NCBI RefSeq assembly: GCF_018139695.1
Contig: NZ_JAGSOG010000072.1
Coordinates: 1 to 34,180 of the forward strand
Length of the DNA stretch: 34,180 bases
Origin: Actinospica durhamensis
GTDB taxonomy: Bacteria > Actinomycetota > Actinomycetes > Streptomycetales > Catenulisporaceae
Reading direction: 5' to 3'
Shown here: piece after piece, positions 24,338 through 32,277 of the stretch
How the letters are laid out: every line of letters begins with the position of its first letter
How positions within the stretch are numbered: the stretch's first letter is position 1
Program-made: the position numbers and the translations under genes
Notes under the pieces: model-generated
Seen by the model: only the letters and a program-made list of their open reading frames with translations
Told to the model about the DNA's origin: nothing
Databases searched by the model: none

Positions 24338-24778
24338 ATGACCCTCGTCGCGAAGTACGAAATCTCGGTCCCGCCGGATCAGCCCGCCAGCGACCTGCGA
24401 GCGCCGGGCACGGGCCATTTCATCGTCAGTGTGACGAACCGGGTTCAGCACGACGGCACGCCGATATACGCGGACCGCGGCAGACTCAAGGTCGCGGTGA
24501 AGGAAGTCGACGGCTTCCCCACGGCGGTTGACGGGCGCAGCTCGGGCGCACCGGGCCTGGCGTTCCCCCGGACCTTGTACCCACTCTCCACGACGCCGGT
24601 CGAGCGCGAGCGCGCTCGGTGTGTCGGCGGGCGCGAGGACGGCAGGTGTTTCTCGCACGTGCTCGGCCAGGAGCTGCTGACAATCGAGGCCTTGGACGGC
24701 TCGGATTCGAGCACGTACCGGCGGACCGGCCGGGCGGAGGCCGACGGCGCCCTGATCTTCGAACACATGGGCGCATAG
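24338..24778 (+). CDS. Unknown protein (146 aa)
   Basis: The product is 146 residues, soluble, with a beta-rich start (LVAKYEISVPPD, HFIVSVTNRV) and two Cys (RARCVGGREDGRC). I recognise no family. The start is ATG without a ribosome site, but with a TANNNT -10 placed for a leaderless mRNA, so it probably has its own promoter and is not part of the preceding operon. It is convergent with the XRE-cupin gene, with 26 bp between the stops. Confidence 0.6.
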   Translation: MTLVAKYEISVPPDQPASDLRAPGTGHFIVSVTNRVQHDGTPIYADRGRLKVAVKEVDGFPTAVDGRSSGAPGLAFPRTLYPLSTTPVERERARCVGGREDGRCFSHVLGQELLTIEALDGSDSSTYRRTGRAEADGALIFEHMGA

Positions 24779-24804
24779 GTCGCCGCAGCCTTCGGCCGGG
24801 CGCG

Positions 24805-25362
24805 TCAGCGGGTGCCGCGACCGGGATGGCGGATGAGGAGGGACGCGTGCACTTCCTCGTCGACCGCCCGATAGATGTGCGGGACGTCGGCGGCGAAGCT
24901 GAAGTGGCCGCCGGGCGTGACGGTCGACGGCGCCTGCTCCGGGCCGACCACCGCGGTCCCGGAGAAGACGGTGAGATATTCGACGACGCCGGGCGGATGC
25001 GCGGGCGAGGTCTGGGTGCTTCCGGGTCGAATCGTCAGCCGGTACAGCTCCGTACTGGTTCCGGCGTCGGTGAACACCTCAAGGAGCTGCGCGGTCACGG
25101 CCGTACCGCGCACCGTCGCCGACGGGTTGGGGGCCGCAGGCGGGGCCAGCAGCGCGGCGAGCGGGACATCGAGCTGCGCGGCGATCGCGTAGAGCGTCTC
25201 GAGCGTGGGGTTGCGGGTGCCGGCCTCCACCGTGGAGAGCGTCGCCTTCCCCAGATTCGCGCCGCGGGCGAGTTCGGACAGGCTGACACCCCGTTCGGTC
25301 CGCAACGCCTGGATGCGGCGGCCGATCTCCTGGGCGAGCGTCGAGGCGTGCGTCTGTGCCAT
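24805..25362 (-). CDS. XRE-family regulator with C-terminal cupin sensor
   Basis: The 185-residue protein has an N-terminal XRE helix-turn-helix (about 12-66: IQALRTERGVSLSELARGANLGKATLSTVEAGTRNP) and a C-terminal cupin (about 105-175: TSPAHPPGVVEYLTVFSG, GGHFSFAADVPHIYRA) with His/Glu residues for a metal or ligand. Such proteins usually repress a neighbouring transporter or catabolic gene. It diverges from the BenE-type transporter across only 39 bp, and that gap plus the transporter start holds two palindromes, the likely operators. Its ATG at 25362 has no ribosome site; CATACT 7 nt upstream suggests leaderless transcription. Confidence 0.9.
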   Translation of the reverse strand: MAQTHASTLAQEIGRRIQALRTERGVSLSELARGANLGKATLSTVEAGTRNPTLETLYAIAAQLDVPLAALLAPPAAPNPSATVRGTAVTAQLLEVFTDAGTSTELYRLTIRPGSTQTSPAHPPGVVEYLTVFSGTAVVGPEQAPSTVTPGGHFSFAADVPHIYRAVDEEVHASLLIRHPGRGTR

Positions 25363-25388
25363 GGCTACCAGTATGGCCGCTCCCCCGC

Positions 25389-25425
25389 TATCGTTCCGTT
25401 TATGGAACGTTCTCTTTACGGAACG
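25389..25425 (+). promoter_or_regulatory. Leaderless promoter and tandem operators over the BenE start
   Basis: TATCGT (25389-25394) is a -10 element 7 nt before the ATG at 25402. Two 18-bp dyads of the form CGTTC(C/T)-N6-(C/G)GGAACG type lie at 25392-25409 and 25408-25425, sharing the CG, 16 bp apart. The first contains part of the -10 and the start codon. A repressor bound here would block polymerase directly. The adjacent XRE-cupin protein is the natural candidate. Confidence 0.6.
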
Positions 25426-26679
25426 GGCGCGCGCGGACTGCTCCAGCCGGTGGTCGCCGGGCTGGTCACCGCCCTGGTCGGGTTCAGCGCGTCGTTCCCC
25501 CTGGTCGTCGTGGGCCTGCGTGCGGTCGGCGCCGACCAGGGGCAGGCGGTGGCCGCATTGTTCGCGCTCTGCCTCGCCGTCGGCGGCCTCAACATCTGGT
25601 ACGCCGTCAGCACGCGCAAGCCGATCAGCGTGGCCTGGTCGACTCCCGGTGCCGCCCTACTCGCCTCGGCCGGCCACCAGCACAGCGGCTATCCCGCGGC
25701 GGTCGGCGCGTTCATCATCGCCGGCCTGCTGACCGTGGCCACCGGCCTCTCGAGCCGGCTGGTCGGCTTGATCGGCCGAATACCCGGCCCGATCACTTCG
25801 GCAGTGCTCGCCGGAGTCCTGTGGCCGCTGTGCCTGGCGCCGGTGCAGGCCGCGGTCGGGCTGCCCGGCCTGGCCATCGCGCCGATCGCGGTCTGGCTGC
25901 TGCTCTCGCGCCTCGCCCGGCGTTGGGCGGCCCCCGGTGCGCTGGCCACCGTCCTGGTCGAGGCGGTGGTACGCCGTCATTCGGGCCACGCGAGTGCGCT
26001 CGGCGTCGCACTGATGCCCCATTTCTCGTTCACGGTCCCGCGTTTCACCGTCGGTGCGCTGGTCGGAATCGCCCTTCCGCTCTACATCATCACGATGGCC
26101 GCGCAGAACCTTTCGGGTCAGGCGGTGTTGCGCGGGCTCGGCTACCGGACCGAACTGCGGCCCGCCCTCCTCGGGACCGGCGCCGTCACCGCGGTCGGCG
26201 CCCCGCTCGGCGTGTTCGCGGTGTGTCTGGCCGCGATCAGCGCCGCGCTGGCGGCAGGCCCGGACGCGCACCCGGACCCGCGCCGCCGTTGGATCGCCAC
26301 GGCCAGCGCGGGCGTGTTCTACCTCGCTCTCGGCCTGTCCGCCGCGCTTTCCGCCGCGCTGCTCGCCGCCAGTCCGCCGTTGCTCATCGCGACCATCGCC
26401 GGCCTGGCATTGATGGGGACACTCGGCTCGGCGCTCTCCAACGCCGTCTCCGACGAGCGGCACCGTGAGGCAGCGGTGATCGCGTTCGCGGTCACCGCGT
26501 CCGGTATCTCCGTCCTCTCCATCGGCGCGGCCTTCTGGGGCCTGGTGTGCGGCCTCGCGATCCACGTCTTCCTGCGGCGCGATCCGCCGACGGCGGCAGC
26601 GACGCCGGCCGCGACGCCGGAGCCAAGCCGAGTAAGCGTGGCGAACTCTCACACTGACCCTTTACTCCCGGCCGGGTGA
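25402..26679 (+). CDS. BenE-family (benzoate/H+ symporter-like) membrane transporter
   Basis: The 425-residue protein is almost wholly hydrophobic with 11-12 membrane segments. Family features include VTALVGFSASFPLVVVGLRAVGA near the start, the STPGAALLAS loop (about 78-87), PGPITSAVLAGVL, and LYIITMAAQNLSGQAVLRGLGY (about 225-246). BenE proteins import benzoate or related aromatic acids with protons. No aromatic degradation genes lie next to it, so the substrate could differ. The ATG at 25402 lacks a ribosome site and fits leaderless initiation. The hydrophilic tail (DPPTAAATPAATPEPSR) is not conserved. Regulation is probably by the divergent XRE-cupin gene. Confidence 0.9.
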   Translation: MERSLYGTGARGLLQPVVAGLVTALVGFSASFPLVVVGLRAVGADQGQAVAALFALCLAVGGLNIWYAVSTRKPISVAWSTPGAALLASAGHQHSGYPAAVGAFIIAGLLTVATGLSSRLVGLIGRIPGPITSAVLAGVLWPLCLAPVQAAVGLPGLAIAPIAVWLLLSRLARRWAAPGALATVLVEAVVRRHSGHASALGVALMPHFSFTVPRFTVGALVGIALPLYIITMAAQNLSGQAVLRGLGYRTELRPALLGTGAVTAVGAPLGVFAVCLAAISAALAAGPDAHPDPRRRWIATASAGVFYLALGLSAALSAALLAASPPLLIATIAGLALMGTLGSALSNAVSDERHREAAVIAFAVTASGISVLSIGAAFWGLVCGLAIHVFLRRDPPTAAATPAATPEPSRVSVANSHTDPLLPAG

Positions 26680-26688
26680 GGCACATCG
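26676..26688. repeat. 13-bp direct repeat, left copy
   Basis: GTGAGGCACATCG overlaps the stop of the BenE gene and is repeated exactly at 27459-27471. The two copies bracket a single gene of unknown function. Confidence 0.6.
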
Positions 26689-26737
26689 TGAATTGAAGGT
26701 CCGCGGTGGTTCGCTTACGGGGGGATCGGGGGGAATC

Positions 26738-27457
26738 ATGGAGTGGGACGGTCTGGACGTCGGTGCTGAGCGGCTTCGCGCGCTCCGATGGCTGGGGCCG
26801 CTGGCACCCGAAGCCGTCCGGCGCGCTCGCCGCACCGAGCGTCTGGTGGAGGAGATCCGCCGGAGTGCCGGACCGGACCTCGGATCGTATGGCACCGGGT
26901 TCGATCCGAACCGTGGCGCGTCGGGATGGCCGACCCCGATCTATGAGCAGCCGGCGGGGCCGCCCGCCCCTCGCGGCGTGGCAAGCTGGCTCAGCGCGGA
27001 CCACTGGACCATCAAGCTCAAGTGGAACGGCTTCTACCTCACCGTCGAGCACATGCTGCGGTCCTGCCGAGTCCACACGATCGATCTGGCGCCTGGCGGG
27101 ATATCCGGGCAGCTCGAGGAGGGCGCCACGGCGACGGGCCAGGTGGTGGAGGCGGCCCTGCTCATCACATCGTGGGCTCCAACCGCAATACTGCTCGATA
27201 CCGCCGACACGCGCGTCATCGAAGGCTCTGTGCACTTTCTGGACGACCGCGGCTACGACCTGTTCGCCATCACGAGAGTCGTTTGTCCCTGGAAGGGGAT
27301 CGCGGAGGTCCTCGGGTCGGCAGGAGTGCCGCTCTCCGTTCTCGCGGTGCCTTGCGGATACGAGGCGGCCTTTGACATGGCGAAGCTGCTGTTCCCGCCG
27401 CGCCGTCAATACACTGTGATCTATGGGCACGTGAGCCGGCAGACGCCGCCACGGTAG
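26738..27457 (+). CDS. Unknown protein (239 aa) between direct repeats
   Basis: The 239-residue protein begins MEWDGLDVGAERLRALRWLG and has a mixed alpha/beta content with AALLITSWAPTAILLDTAD, FAITRVVCPWKGIAEVLG and PCGYEAAFDMAKLLFP. I recognise no family. No signal peptide or membrane segment is evident. GGGGGGA lies 4-5 nt before the ATG at 26738. It ends just before the second 13-bp repeat and faces the convergent NTF2-like gene across a hairpin. The exact repeats at both ends suggest it could have arrived as a unit, but the base composition is not clearly different from the surroundings. Confidence 0.65.
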   Translation: MEWDGLDVGAERLRALRWLGPLAPEAVRRARRTERLVEEIRRSAGPDLGSYGTGFDPNRGASGWPTPIYEQPAGPPAPRGVASWLSADHWTIKLKWNGFYLTVEHMLRSCRVHTIDLAPGGISGQLEEGATATGQVVEAALLITSWAPTAILLDTADTRVIEGSVHFLDDRGYDLFAITRVVCPWKGIAEVLGSAGVPLSVLAVPCGYEAAFDMAKLLFPPRRQYTVIYGHVSRQTPPR

Positions 27458-27458
27458 C

Positions 27459-27471
27459 GTGAGGCACATCG
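27459..27471. repeat. 13-bp direct repeat, right copy
   Basis: GTGAGGCACATCG begins 2 bp after the stop of the unknown gene and matches the copy at 26676-26688 exactly. The copies are 783 bp apart, start to start. Confidence 0.6.
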
Positions 27472-27478
27472 CCGTGGC

Positions 27479-27499
27479 CGGCCGCCGTCGCGGCGGCCG
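27479..27499. terminator. Bidirectional hairpin between convergent genes
   Basis: CGGCCGCCG and CGGCGGCCG form a perfect 9-bp stem around TCG. It lies between the unknown gene (plus strand) and the NTF2-like gene (minus strand). Confidence 0.6.
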
Positions 27500-27512
27500 A
27501 CGCCCCGACCAC

Positions 27513-27965
27513 TTACACGTCGTCCCAGGCCATCGAGCTCATCCGCCAGCCGGCCGGCGTCCGAACGAACTGGGTGGTCTTGCAGCCGGAGCCCTCGAAC
27601 CACTCGCCATCGCGGAAGCCGGACTTGCGGTACTCGCTGAACCGGTGCGCGATCGACCCGAAGATCTCGGTGCGCTCCGCGACTTCCCATTCGGAGAACT
27701 CCGTCAGCGTCCCGTCGGTGAGGATCTTCCGCCGGGGCTCTATGAACGCGTCGAGATCGTAGATCACGGGCTCCACCCCGACATTGCTGATGATCATCCC
27801 TCGCGGAATGAACACCTCATGGACCACCTCGACGTTCGGCCGGCTGCCTCCGATGTTGGTGAACGCGCCGAGGAAGGCGCGCATCAGCTGGTCGAGTTGC
27901 GCCTTGTCATCGGGCGCCTCCGTGTGTCCTACGGGCAAGTCGCCTGACGACTGTTCAGATAACAC
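27513..27965 (-). CDS. SnoaL/NTF2-like protein
   Basis: The 150-residue product has an NTF2-like pattern: a first helix DDKAQLDQLMRAFLGAFTNIGG, VVHEVFIPRGMIISN, DLDAFIEPRRKILTDG, and a final sheet CKTTQFVRTPAGWRMSSMAWDD. It belongs to the broad group of actinobacterial DUF4440-type proteins whose role is unknown. The GTG at 27965 has GAGG 6 nt upstream; a TTG at 28049 would add 28 residues of weak, Gly-rich sequence and is less likely. A CATAAT -10 candidate lies at 28034-28029. It is about 100 bp downstream of the response regulator gene on the same strand and may be read with it. Confidence 0.75.
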   Translation of the reverse strand: MLSEQSSGDLPVGHTEAPDDKAQLDQLMRAFLGAFTNIGGSRPNVEVVHEVFIPRGMIISNVGVEPVIYDLDAFIEPRRKILTDGTLTEFSEWEVAERTEIFGSIAHRFSEYRKSGFRDGEWFEGSGCKTTQFVRTPAGWRMSSMAWDDV

Positions 27966-28064
27966 GGATACCTCGATCCCTCGCACCACACCAGCCAGCG
28001 CTCGCCCTGTCGCGCCCGCGCCTCCGTCATTATGCAGACGGCTCGACAAGGGAACGAAACGGCC

Positions 28065-28751
28065 CTAGCCGCGGCCCGTGCGGCCGGAGCTGACCAGGCC
28101 CGTCTCATAGGCGATGATCACGGCGTGGACGCGGTCGCGTGCGTCGATCTTGGTGAGGATCTTGCTGACGTGGGTCTTGATCGTCGACTCGGAAAGCACC
28201 AGCTGCTCGGCGATCTCTCTGTTCGTCAGGCCGCGGGCGACGGCCTCCATCACTTCCCGTTCGCGGTCGGTCAGGACGGCCAGGCGCTCGTCGACGTCCG
28301 TCTCCGCATCCGGCGTCGTGGGGGCGCTGTCGATGTACGCGTCGAGCAGTCTCTTCGTCAGTGCCGGGGCGACGACCGCGTCGCCGGAGGCGACGGCGCG
28401 GATCCCCGAGATGAGATCCTGGGGCAAGGCGTCCTTGAGGAGGAACCCGCTCGCTCCGGCGCGCAGGGCGGCGTAGACGTAGGCGTCGAGATCGAACGTG
28501 GTCAGCACCAGAACCCTGGATCGCCCGCCCGACTCCACGATGCGGCGGGTCGCCTCGATGCCGTCCATGCCGGGCATGCGGATGTCCATCAGGACGACGT
28601 CGGGCTTGAGCGCCGCCGCCAGGCGCACCGCTTCGGCGCCGTGTGAGGCTTCGCCGACGACGCTGGTATCGGTGTTGCTCTCCAGCAGCATCCGGAATCC
28701 GGACCGCTGCAGGGGTAGGTCGTCGACGATGAGCACGGTGGTCTCGGTCAC
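28065..28751 (-). CDS. NarL/LuxR-family response regulator
   Basis: The 228-residue regulator has a receiver domain with acidic pair Asp10-Asp11, phospho-acceptor Asp56 (VVLMDIRMPG), Thr in LVLTTF and Lys in GFLLKD, then a LuxR-type HTH (LTDREREVMEAVARGLTNREIAEQLVLSESTIKTHVSKIL). The GTG start overlaps the kinase TGA by 4 nt (GTGA), so kinase and regulator are coupled. It most likely controls the ABC exporter genes lying upstream on the same strand. The signal is not apparent. Confidence 0.95.
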   Translation of the reverse strand: MTETTVLIVDDLPLQRSGFRMLLESNTDTSVVGEASHGAEAVRLAAALKPDVVLMDIRMPGMDGIEATRRIVESGGRSRVLVLTTFDLDAYVYAALRAGASGFLLKDALPQDLISGIRAVASGDAVVAPALTKRLLDAYIDSAPTTPDAETDVDERLAVLTDREREVMEAVARGLTNREIAEQLVLSESTIKTHVSKILTKIDARDRVHAVIIAYETGLVSSGRTGRG

Positions 28752-30070
28752 GGCCGTTTCTCTTTCTTCGGGGCTTGCGGGGAGAGCGGGAGTACGACCT
28801 CGAGGCGCCATCCGCCGTCGGACGGTCCGAACTGCGCGGTTCCGCCGGCGAGGGAGGCGCGTTCTCGGATGCCGACGAGCCCGCGGCCGGTGGATTGCTC
28901 GGTGTGCTCCGCAGGGTCCTGTCCGGGGCCGCCGCTGTCCTGAACGTGTACCTCGACCTGTTGGTCGGCGACTCGTACGACGATCTGCACGGCCGTGTGC
29001 GGTCCGGCGTGTTTGAGGCTGTTGGTCAGTGCTTCCTGGACGATGCGGTAGACGGTCAGCTGGATGCCCGGCGGTACCGCGGCGAGGTCGCCGGCGGTGC
29101 GGTGGGCGATGCGCAGGTGCGGGGCGGCCGCCTGGAAGCGTTCGAGCAGCGCCGGCACGTCGGCGATACCCGGCTGTGGGGCCAGGTCTCCCTCGGCGAG
29201 CCGTCCGCTGCCGCCCTCGCTCAGTGCGCTGAGGGTGCGCCGCAGTTCGCTCAGCGCTTGTCGGCCGGTGCTGGCGATGCCGGGCAGCACCTCGGCGGCT
29301 CGTTCCGGCTGGCCGATGGCGGCGTAGCCTCCGGCCCCGTCCGCAAGGCTCACGATGACGGCCAGGGCGTGGCCGATGATGTCGTGCATCTCCCGCGAGA
29401 CTCGGGAGCGCTCGTCGAGGATGGCCAACTGGACGCGCTGCTCGCGTTCCACCTCGAGCCGCGTGGCCCGCTCGGCAAGCGCGTGCAGTTGTGCCTGGCG
29501 GGCTCTGACGACCAGGGCCAGCGCCGCGGCGGCGACCACGGTGGCGCAGAGGAAGAACAGGCTGTACCCCAGCTGCTGCTTGAACGGCTGCACCCGGAGC
29601 GCGGAGACGGCGAGCGCCGGGATAAGGCACGGCATGATCCAGAACAGGCGCTTCGGCGGCTCGTAGCGGGCCACGGTGTAGATGGCGATCAGCAGTCCGA
29701 TGGCGCTGCGTGCCGAGTCGCCCGCCGACCATTGCACGGCGGAAGCGACCAAAACGATCGCCAGCACCGGGACCGGGGCCTTTCTGCGCCACGCCAGGGG
29801 CACCGACTGTCCCACGACCGTGATGAGGAACAGCGCGGTCGGCGCGTGCGCCGAGGGGTCCACATCTCGGGCATGATGCGGCAGGAGGGTGCCGGTCAGG
29901 CCCGCCATGAGGACGAGCAGGGCGAGCAGCGAGTCCACCGGAAGCGGGTTTCGCTGGTCGGCTCGGCGCAGTCGCCTGGCCGCACGTACGAACCGCCGCG
30001 CGATCGGGCTGCTCCAGGACTCTTCGAACCCTGCGGTCGAGTCCTCGGGCGGGACACTGCCAGGTCTCAC
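28748..30070 (-). CDS. NarL-type sensor histidine kinase
   Basis: The 440-residue kinase has about six membrane segments in its first half (LLALLVLMAGLTGTLL, ALFLITVVGQSVPLAW, VPVLAIVLVASAV, AIGLLIAIYTVA, LFFLCATVVAAAALALVV) and no large outside loop, so it senses at or in the membrane. The HisKA_3 dimerisation box is SRVSREMHDIIGHALAVIV with the phosphorylated His, followed by a GHKL ATPase domain (VYRIVQEALTNSLKHAG, GRGLVGIRERASLAGG). The GTG start at 30070 has GGTGGCGGGAT upstream. A strong hairpin separates it from the permease gene upstream, so kinase and regulator may have their own promoter. Intramembrane-sensing kinases often answer to cell-envelope stress or antibiotics. Confidence 0.93.
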   Translation of the reverse strand: MRPGSVPPEDSTAGFEESWSSPIARRFVRAARRLRRADQRNPLPVDSLLALLVLMAGLTGTLLPHHARDVDPSAHAPTALFLITVVGQSVPLAWRRKAPVPVLAIVLVASAVQWSAGDSARSAIGLLIAIYTVARYEPPKRLFWIMPCLIPALAVSALRVQPFKQQLGYSLFFLCATVVAAAALALVVRARQAQLHALAERATRLEVEREQRVQLAILDERSRVSREMHDIIGHALAVIVSLADGAGGYAAIGQPERAAEVLPGIASTGRQALSELRRTLSALSEGGSGRLAEGDLAPQPGIADVPALLERFQAAAPHLRIAHRTAGDLAAVPPGIQLTVYRIVQEALTNSLKHAGPHTAVQIVVRVADQQVEVHVQDSGGPGQDPAEHTEQSTGRGLVGIRERASLAGGTAQFGPSDGGWRLEVVLPLSPQAPKKEKRP

Positions 30071-30115
30071 GATCCCGCCACCTGCGCTTTCCTCTGTCGC
30101 CGTCTCATGACCCGT

Positions 30116-30149
30116 GTCCCCGCGACCACTCTAGGGCGGTCGCGGGGGC
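30116..30149 (-). terminator. Hairpin between the ABC permease and kinase genes
   Basis: CCCCGCGACC (30118-30127) and GGTCGCGGGG (30138-30147) form a perfect 10-bp stem with a 10-nt loop, extendable by a G-T and a G-C pair. It lies 30-60 bp after the permease stop. It may end or attenuate the ABC transcript before the kinase gene. Confidence 0.6.
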
Positions 30150-30177
30150 CCAGATCCGCTTCGCGCGGTCGGTGGTG

Positions 30178-31011
30178 CTACGCGTCAGACTTCTTCAGCC
30201 GCCAGGCCGCCCCGGCCAGCGCCAGGACCACCCAGCCGGCGAACACCGCGAGGCCGCCGGCGGGACTGAGGGTGTTGCTCGCCTGGTGCAGCGCGAAGAC
30301 CGAACCGCCGGCGTTGCCCGGAAGGTAGGGGCTGATGTCGTTGCCCCAGCGGGTGGGCAGCAGGTCGGTCAGCAGTCCGAGGAGCATCAGTACGGCTACC
30401 AGTGCGCCGATCCCGCCGGCGATCGAGCGCAGCAGCGTGCCCAGGGCCACGCCCAGCACTCCGACCAGCCCGAGGTACACGCCCGCGCCGAGCAGTGAGC
30501 GCAGCACGCCGGAGGAGCCGATGCCCAGTGAGATCGCGTCCCCGTGCAGGAAACCGGATCCGCCGAGGAAGGAGACCACGGCGCCGACGCTGCCCACGAC
30601 CAGGGCGACCGCGCCGAAGGTCAGGGCCTTGGACCACAGCATGGGCAGCCGGGTGGGTACGGCCGCGAGCGTGGAACGGATCATGCCGGTCGAGTACTCG
30701 CCGGCCGCGATCAGCACGCCGAGCACACCGAGCGCGAGCTGGGCGAAGTCGGTCCCGCCCAGGGCGACGGCGACCGCGTCGCTCGCGTCGGAGCCGTGCC
30801 GGTGGCCGGTGCCGGCGGGAGCGTAGTTCGCCGCGGACAGCAGGCCGAACAGCACCAGCAGTACCAGGCCGACGGTCAGGGTGATCCAGGTCGAGCGCAG
30901 CGTCCAGGTCTTGGCCCACTCGGAACGCAGTACCCGGCGGAAGGTCACCTTGTGTGCCGCGTTCCTGGTGGGCGCGGAGGTGGCGGTTGCCTGGGTCAGG
31001 GTGGTGCTCAT
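30178..31011 (-). CDS. ABC-2 type permease
   Basis: The 277-residue protein has six membrane segments (WITLTVGLVLLVLFGLL, LALGVLGVLIAAGEY, FGAVALVVGSVGAVVSFL, LGAGVYLGLVGVLGVALG, IGALVAVLMLLGLLTDLL, GLAVFAGWVVLALAGAAW), the standard size and layout of an ABC-2 half exporter. Its ATG overlaps the ATPase TGA (ATGA). With the ATPase and the kinase/regulator pair downstream it forms a likely sensing-and-resistance module. The substrate is unknown. Confidence 0.9.
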   Translation of the reverse strand: MSTTLTQATATSAPTRNAAHKVTFRRVLRSEWAKTWTLRSTWITLTVGLVLLVLFGLLSAANYAPAGTGHRHGSDASDAVAVALGGTDFAQLALGVLGVLIAAGEYSTGMIRSTLAAVPTRLPMLWSKALTFGAVALVVGSVGAVVSFLGGSGFLHGDAISLGIGSSGVLRSLLGAGVYLGLVGVLGVALGTLLRSIAGGIGALVAVLMLLGLLTDLLPTRWGNDISPYLPGNAGGSVFALHQASNTLSPAGGLAVFAGWVVLALAGAAWRLKKSDA

Positions 31012-31946
31012 GCGGCCACGCTCCCTGCGTGCTGGTGGGTCGTGGTCCCGTGGTACTCCACGGCGCCTTCGGTCATGGCCATGAACGCCGACTCGAGGGA
31101 GACGGCCTGCGGGGTCAGCTCGTAGATCGGCAGGCCGTGTTTGTGGGCCGCAGCGCCGATCTGGCGTGCCGTCAGTCCGGTGACGGTCAGCTCCTCCGAA
31201 CCCGACACGCCGGTGATCTCCACGCCGGACGCGGCGAGCAGGGCGCGCAGCCGGGGGGCGTCGGCCGTGGTGACCTTCACGCTGTGGCCGCCGGCCGCCT
31301 GGATGAACTGCTCGATCGTGGTGTCGGCCAGCAGCCTTCCGCGGCCCACGACGATCAGGTTCGTCGCCGTCAGCGCCATCTCGCTCATCAGGTGGGAGGA
31401 GACGAACACCGTCCGCCCCTGCGCGGCCAGCCCCGTGAGCAGGTTGCGGATCCACAGCACGCCCTCGGGGTCGAGCCCGTTGACCGGCTCGTCGAGGATG
31501 ACCGTCTCCGGGTCGCCGAGCAGCGCGGCGGCGATACCCAGGCGCTGGCCCATGCCGAGGGAGAACGCCCCGGCACGCTTGCGGGCGACCTGCGCGAGCC
31601 CGGTCATCTCGATGACCTCCTGCACCCGCGTGCGCCCGATGCCGTGGGTCAGCGCCAGGGCATTGAGATGGTTGAACGCCGAGCGGCCCGGGTGGATCGA
31701 CTTGGCCTCCAGCAGCGCGCCGACCTCCTGCAGCGGCGCTGCGTGCTGGGCGTAGCGCCGGCCGTTGACCGTGACCGACCCGCTCGTGGGCGCGTCCAGG
31801 CCCAGGATCATGCGCATGGTCGTCGACTTGCCGGCGCCGTTGGGCCCGAGGAATCCGGTGACCACGCCCGGCTTGACGGTGAACTCGAGACCGTCGACGG
31901 CGGTCTTCTCGCCGTAGCGCTTGACCAGCTGATGGATTTCGATCAT
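31008..31946 (-). CDS. ABC exporter ATP-binding protein
   Basis: The 312-residue ATPase has Walker A GPNGAGKST (34-42), signature AFSLGMGQRLG, Walker B TVILDEPVNGLDPEG and the switch His in VSSHLMSEM. The C-terminal extension (LRALLAASGVEITGVSG, LESAFMAMTEG) is typical for ATPases of drug and lantibiotic exporters. AAGGA lies 8 nt before the ATG at 31946. It is the first gene of the leftward group ATPase - permease - kinase - regulator. A hairpin in its leader (31997-32016) and a 22-bp palindrome further upstream are likely control sites. Confidence 0.93.
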   Translation of the reverse strand: MIEIHQLVKRYGEKTAVDGLEFTVKPGVVTGFLGPNGAGKSTTMRMILGLDAPTSGSVTVNGRRYAQHAAPLQEVGALLEAKSIHPGRSAFNHLNALALTHGIGRTRVQEVIEMTGLAQVARKRAGAFSLGMGQRLGIAAALLGDPETVILDEPVNGLDPEGVLWIRNLLTGLAAQGRTVFVSSHLMSEMALTATNLIVVGRGRLLADTTIEQFIQAAGGHSVKVTTADAPRLRALLAASGVEITGVSGSEELTVTGLTARQIGAAAHKHGLPIYELTPQAVSLESAFMAMTEGAVEYHGTTTHQHAGSVAA

Positions 31947-32277
31947 GGGTTGCGTCCTTGAGGTTCGGAGCCGAGCGCCTTGGGTGGCAGGCCGCCGTGG
32001 CCGCTGCGTCGGCCACAACTCCACCGTAAGTTCGCATCCGACCTCGACCCCCGGCACCGCGGATTGAACTTCGGCGGGTGCGCGGTACCGCGGTACCGCG
32101 CGCACTGTGGATCTCCCTCCGTGGTACCTGCTCCCGCACCCGCCGCATGCGTACGGTGAGAGTCAAGTGAGCTGGGCGTGCGGCGCGCCCGCCGGAAATC
32201 GGCATTGCCCTCTCGCGCCCCGCACGGCTCCCCCGAGTCGATCTCACCGTCCGCCGCGATGGCAAGGGAGACCCCCA
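31947..32277. other. Divergent control region of the ABC exporter operon
   Basis: No gene is visible in these 331 bp. Bases 31997-32003 and 32010-32016 (GTGGCCG, CGGCCAC) form a 7-bp dyad in the leader of the ATPase gene. A perfect 22-bp palindrome lies at 32080-32101. TACGGT (32152-32157) on the plus strand could be a -10 for the rightward gene. No strong -35 could be assigned on either strand. Confidence 0.45.
32080..32101. promoter_or_regulatory. 22-bp perfect palindrome with two GGTACC cores
   Basis: The segment is symmetric over all 22 bases and is built from two tandem CGGTACCG units 8 bp apart within flanking GCG. It lies about 135 bp upstream of the ABC ATPase ATG and 177 bp upstream of the divergent gene. 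It is a good candidate for a dimeric regulator, possibly the response regulator encoded in the same block. Confidence 0.5.
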
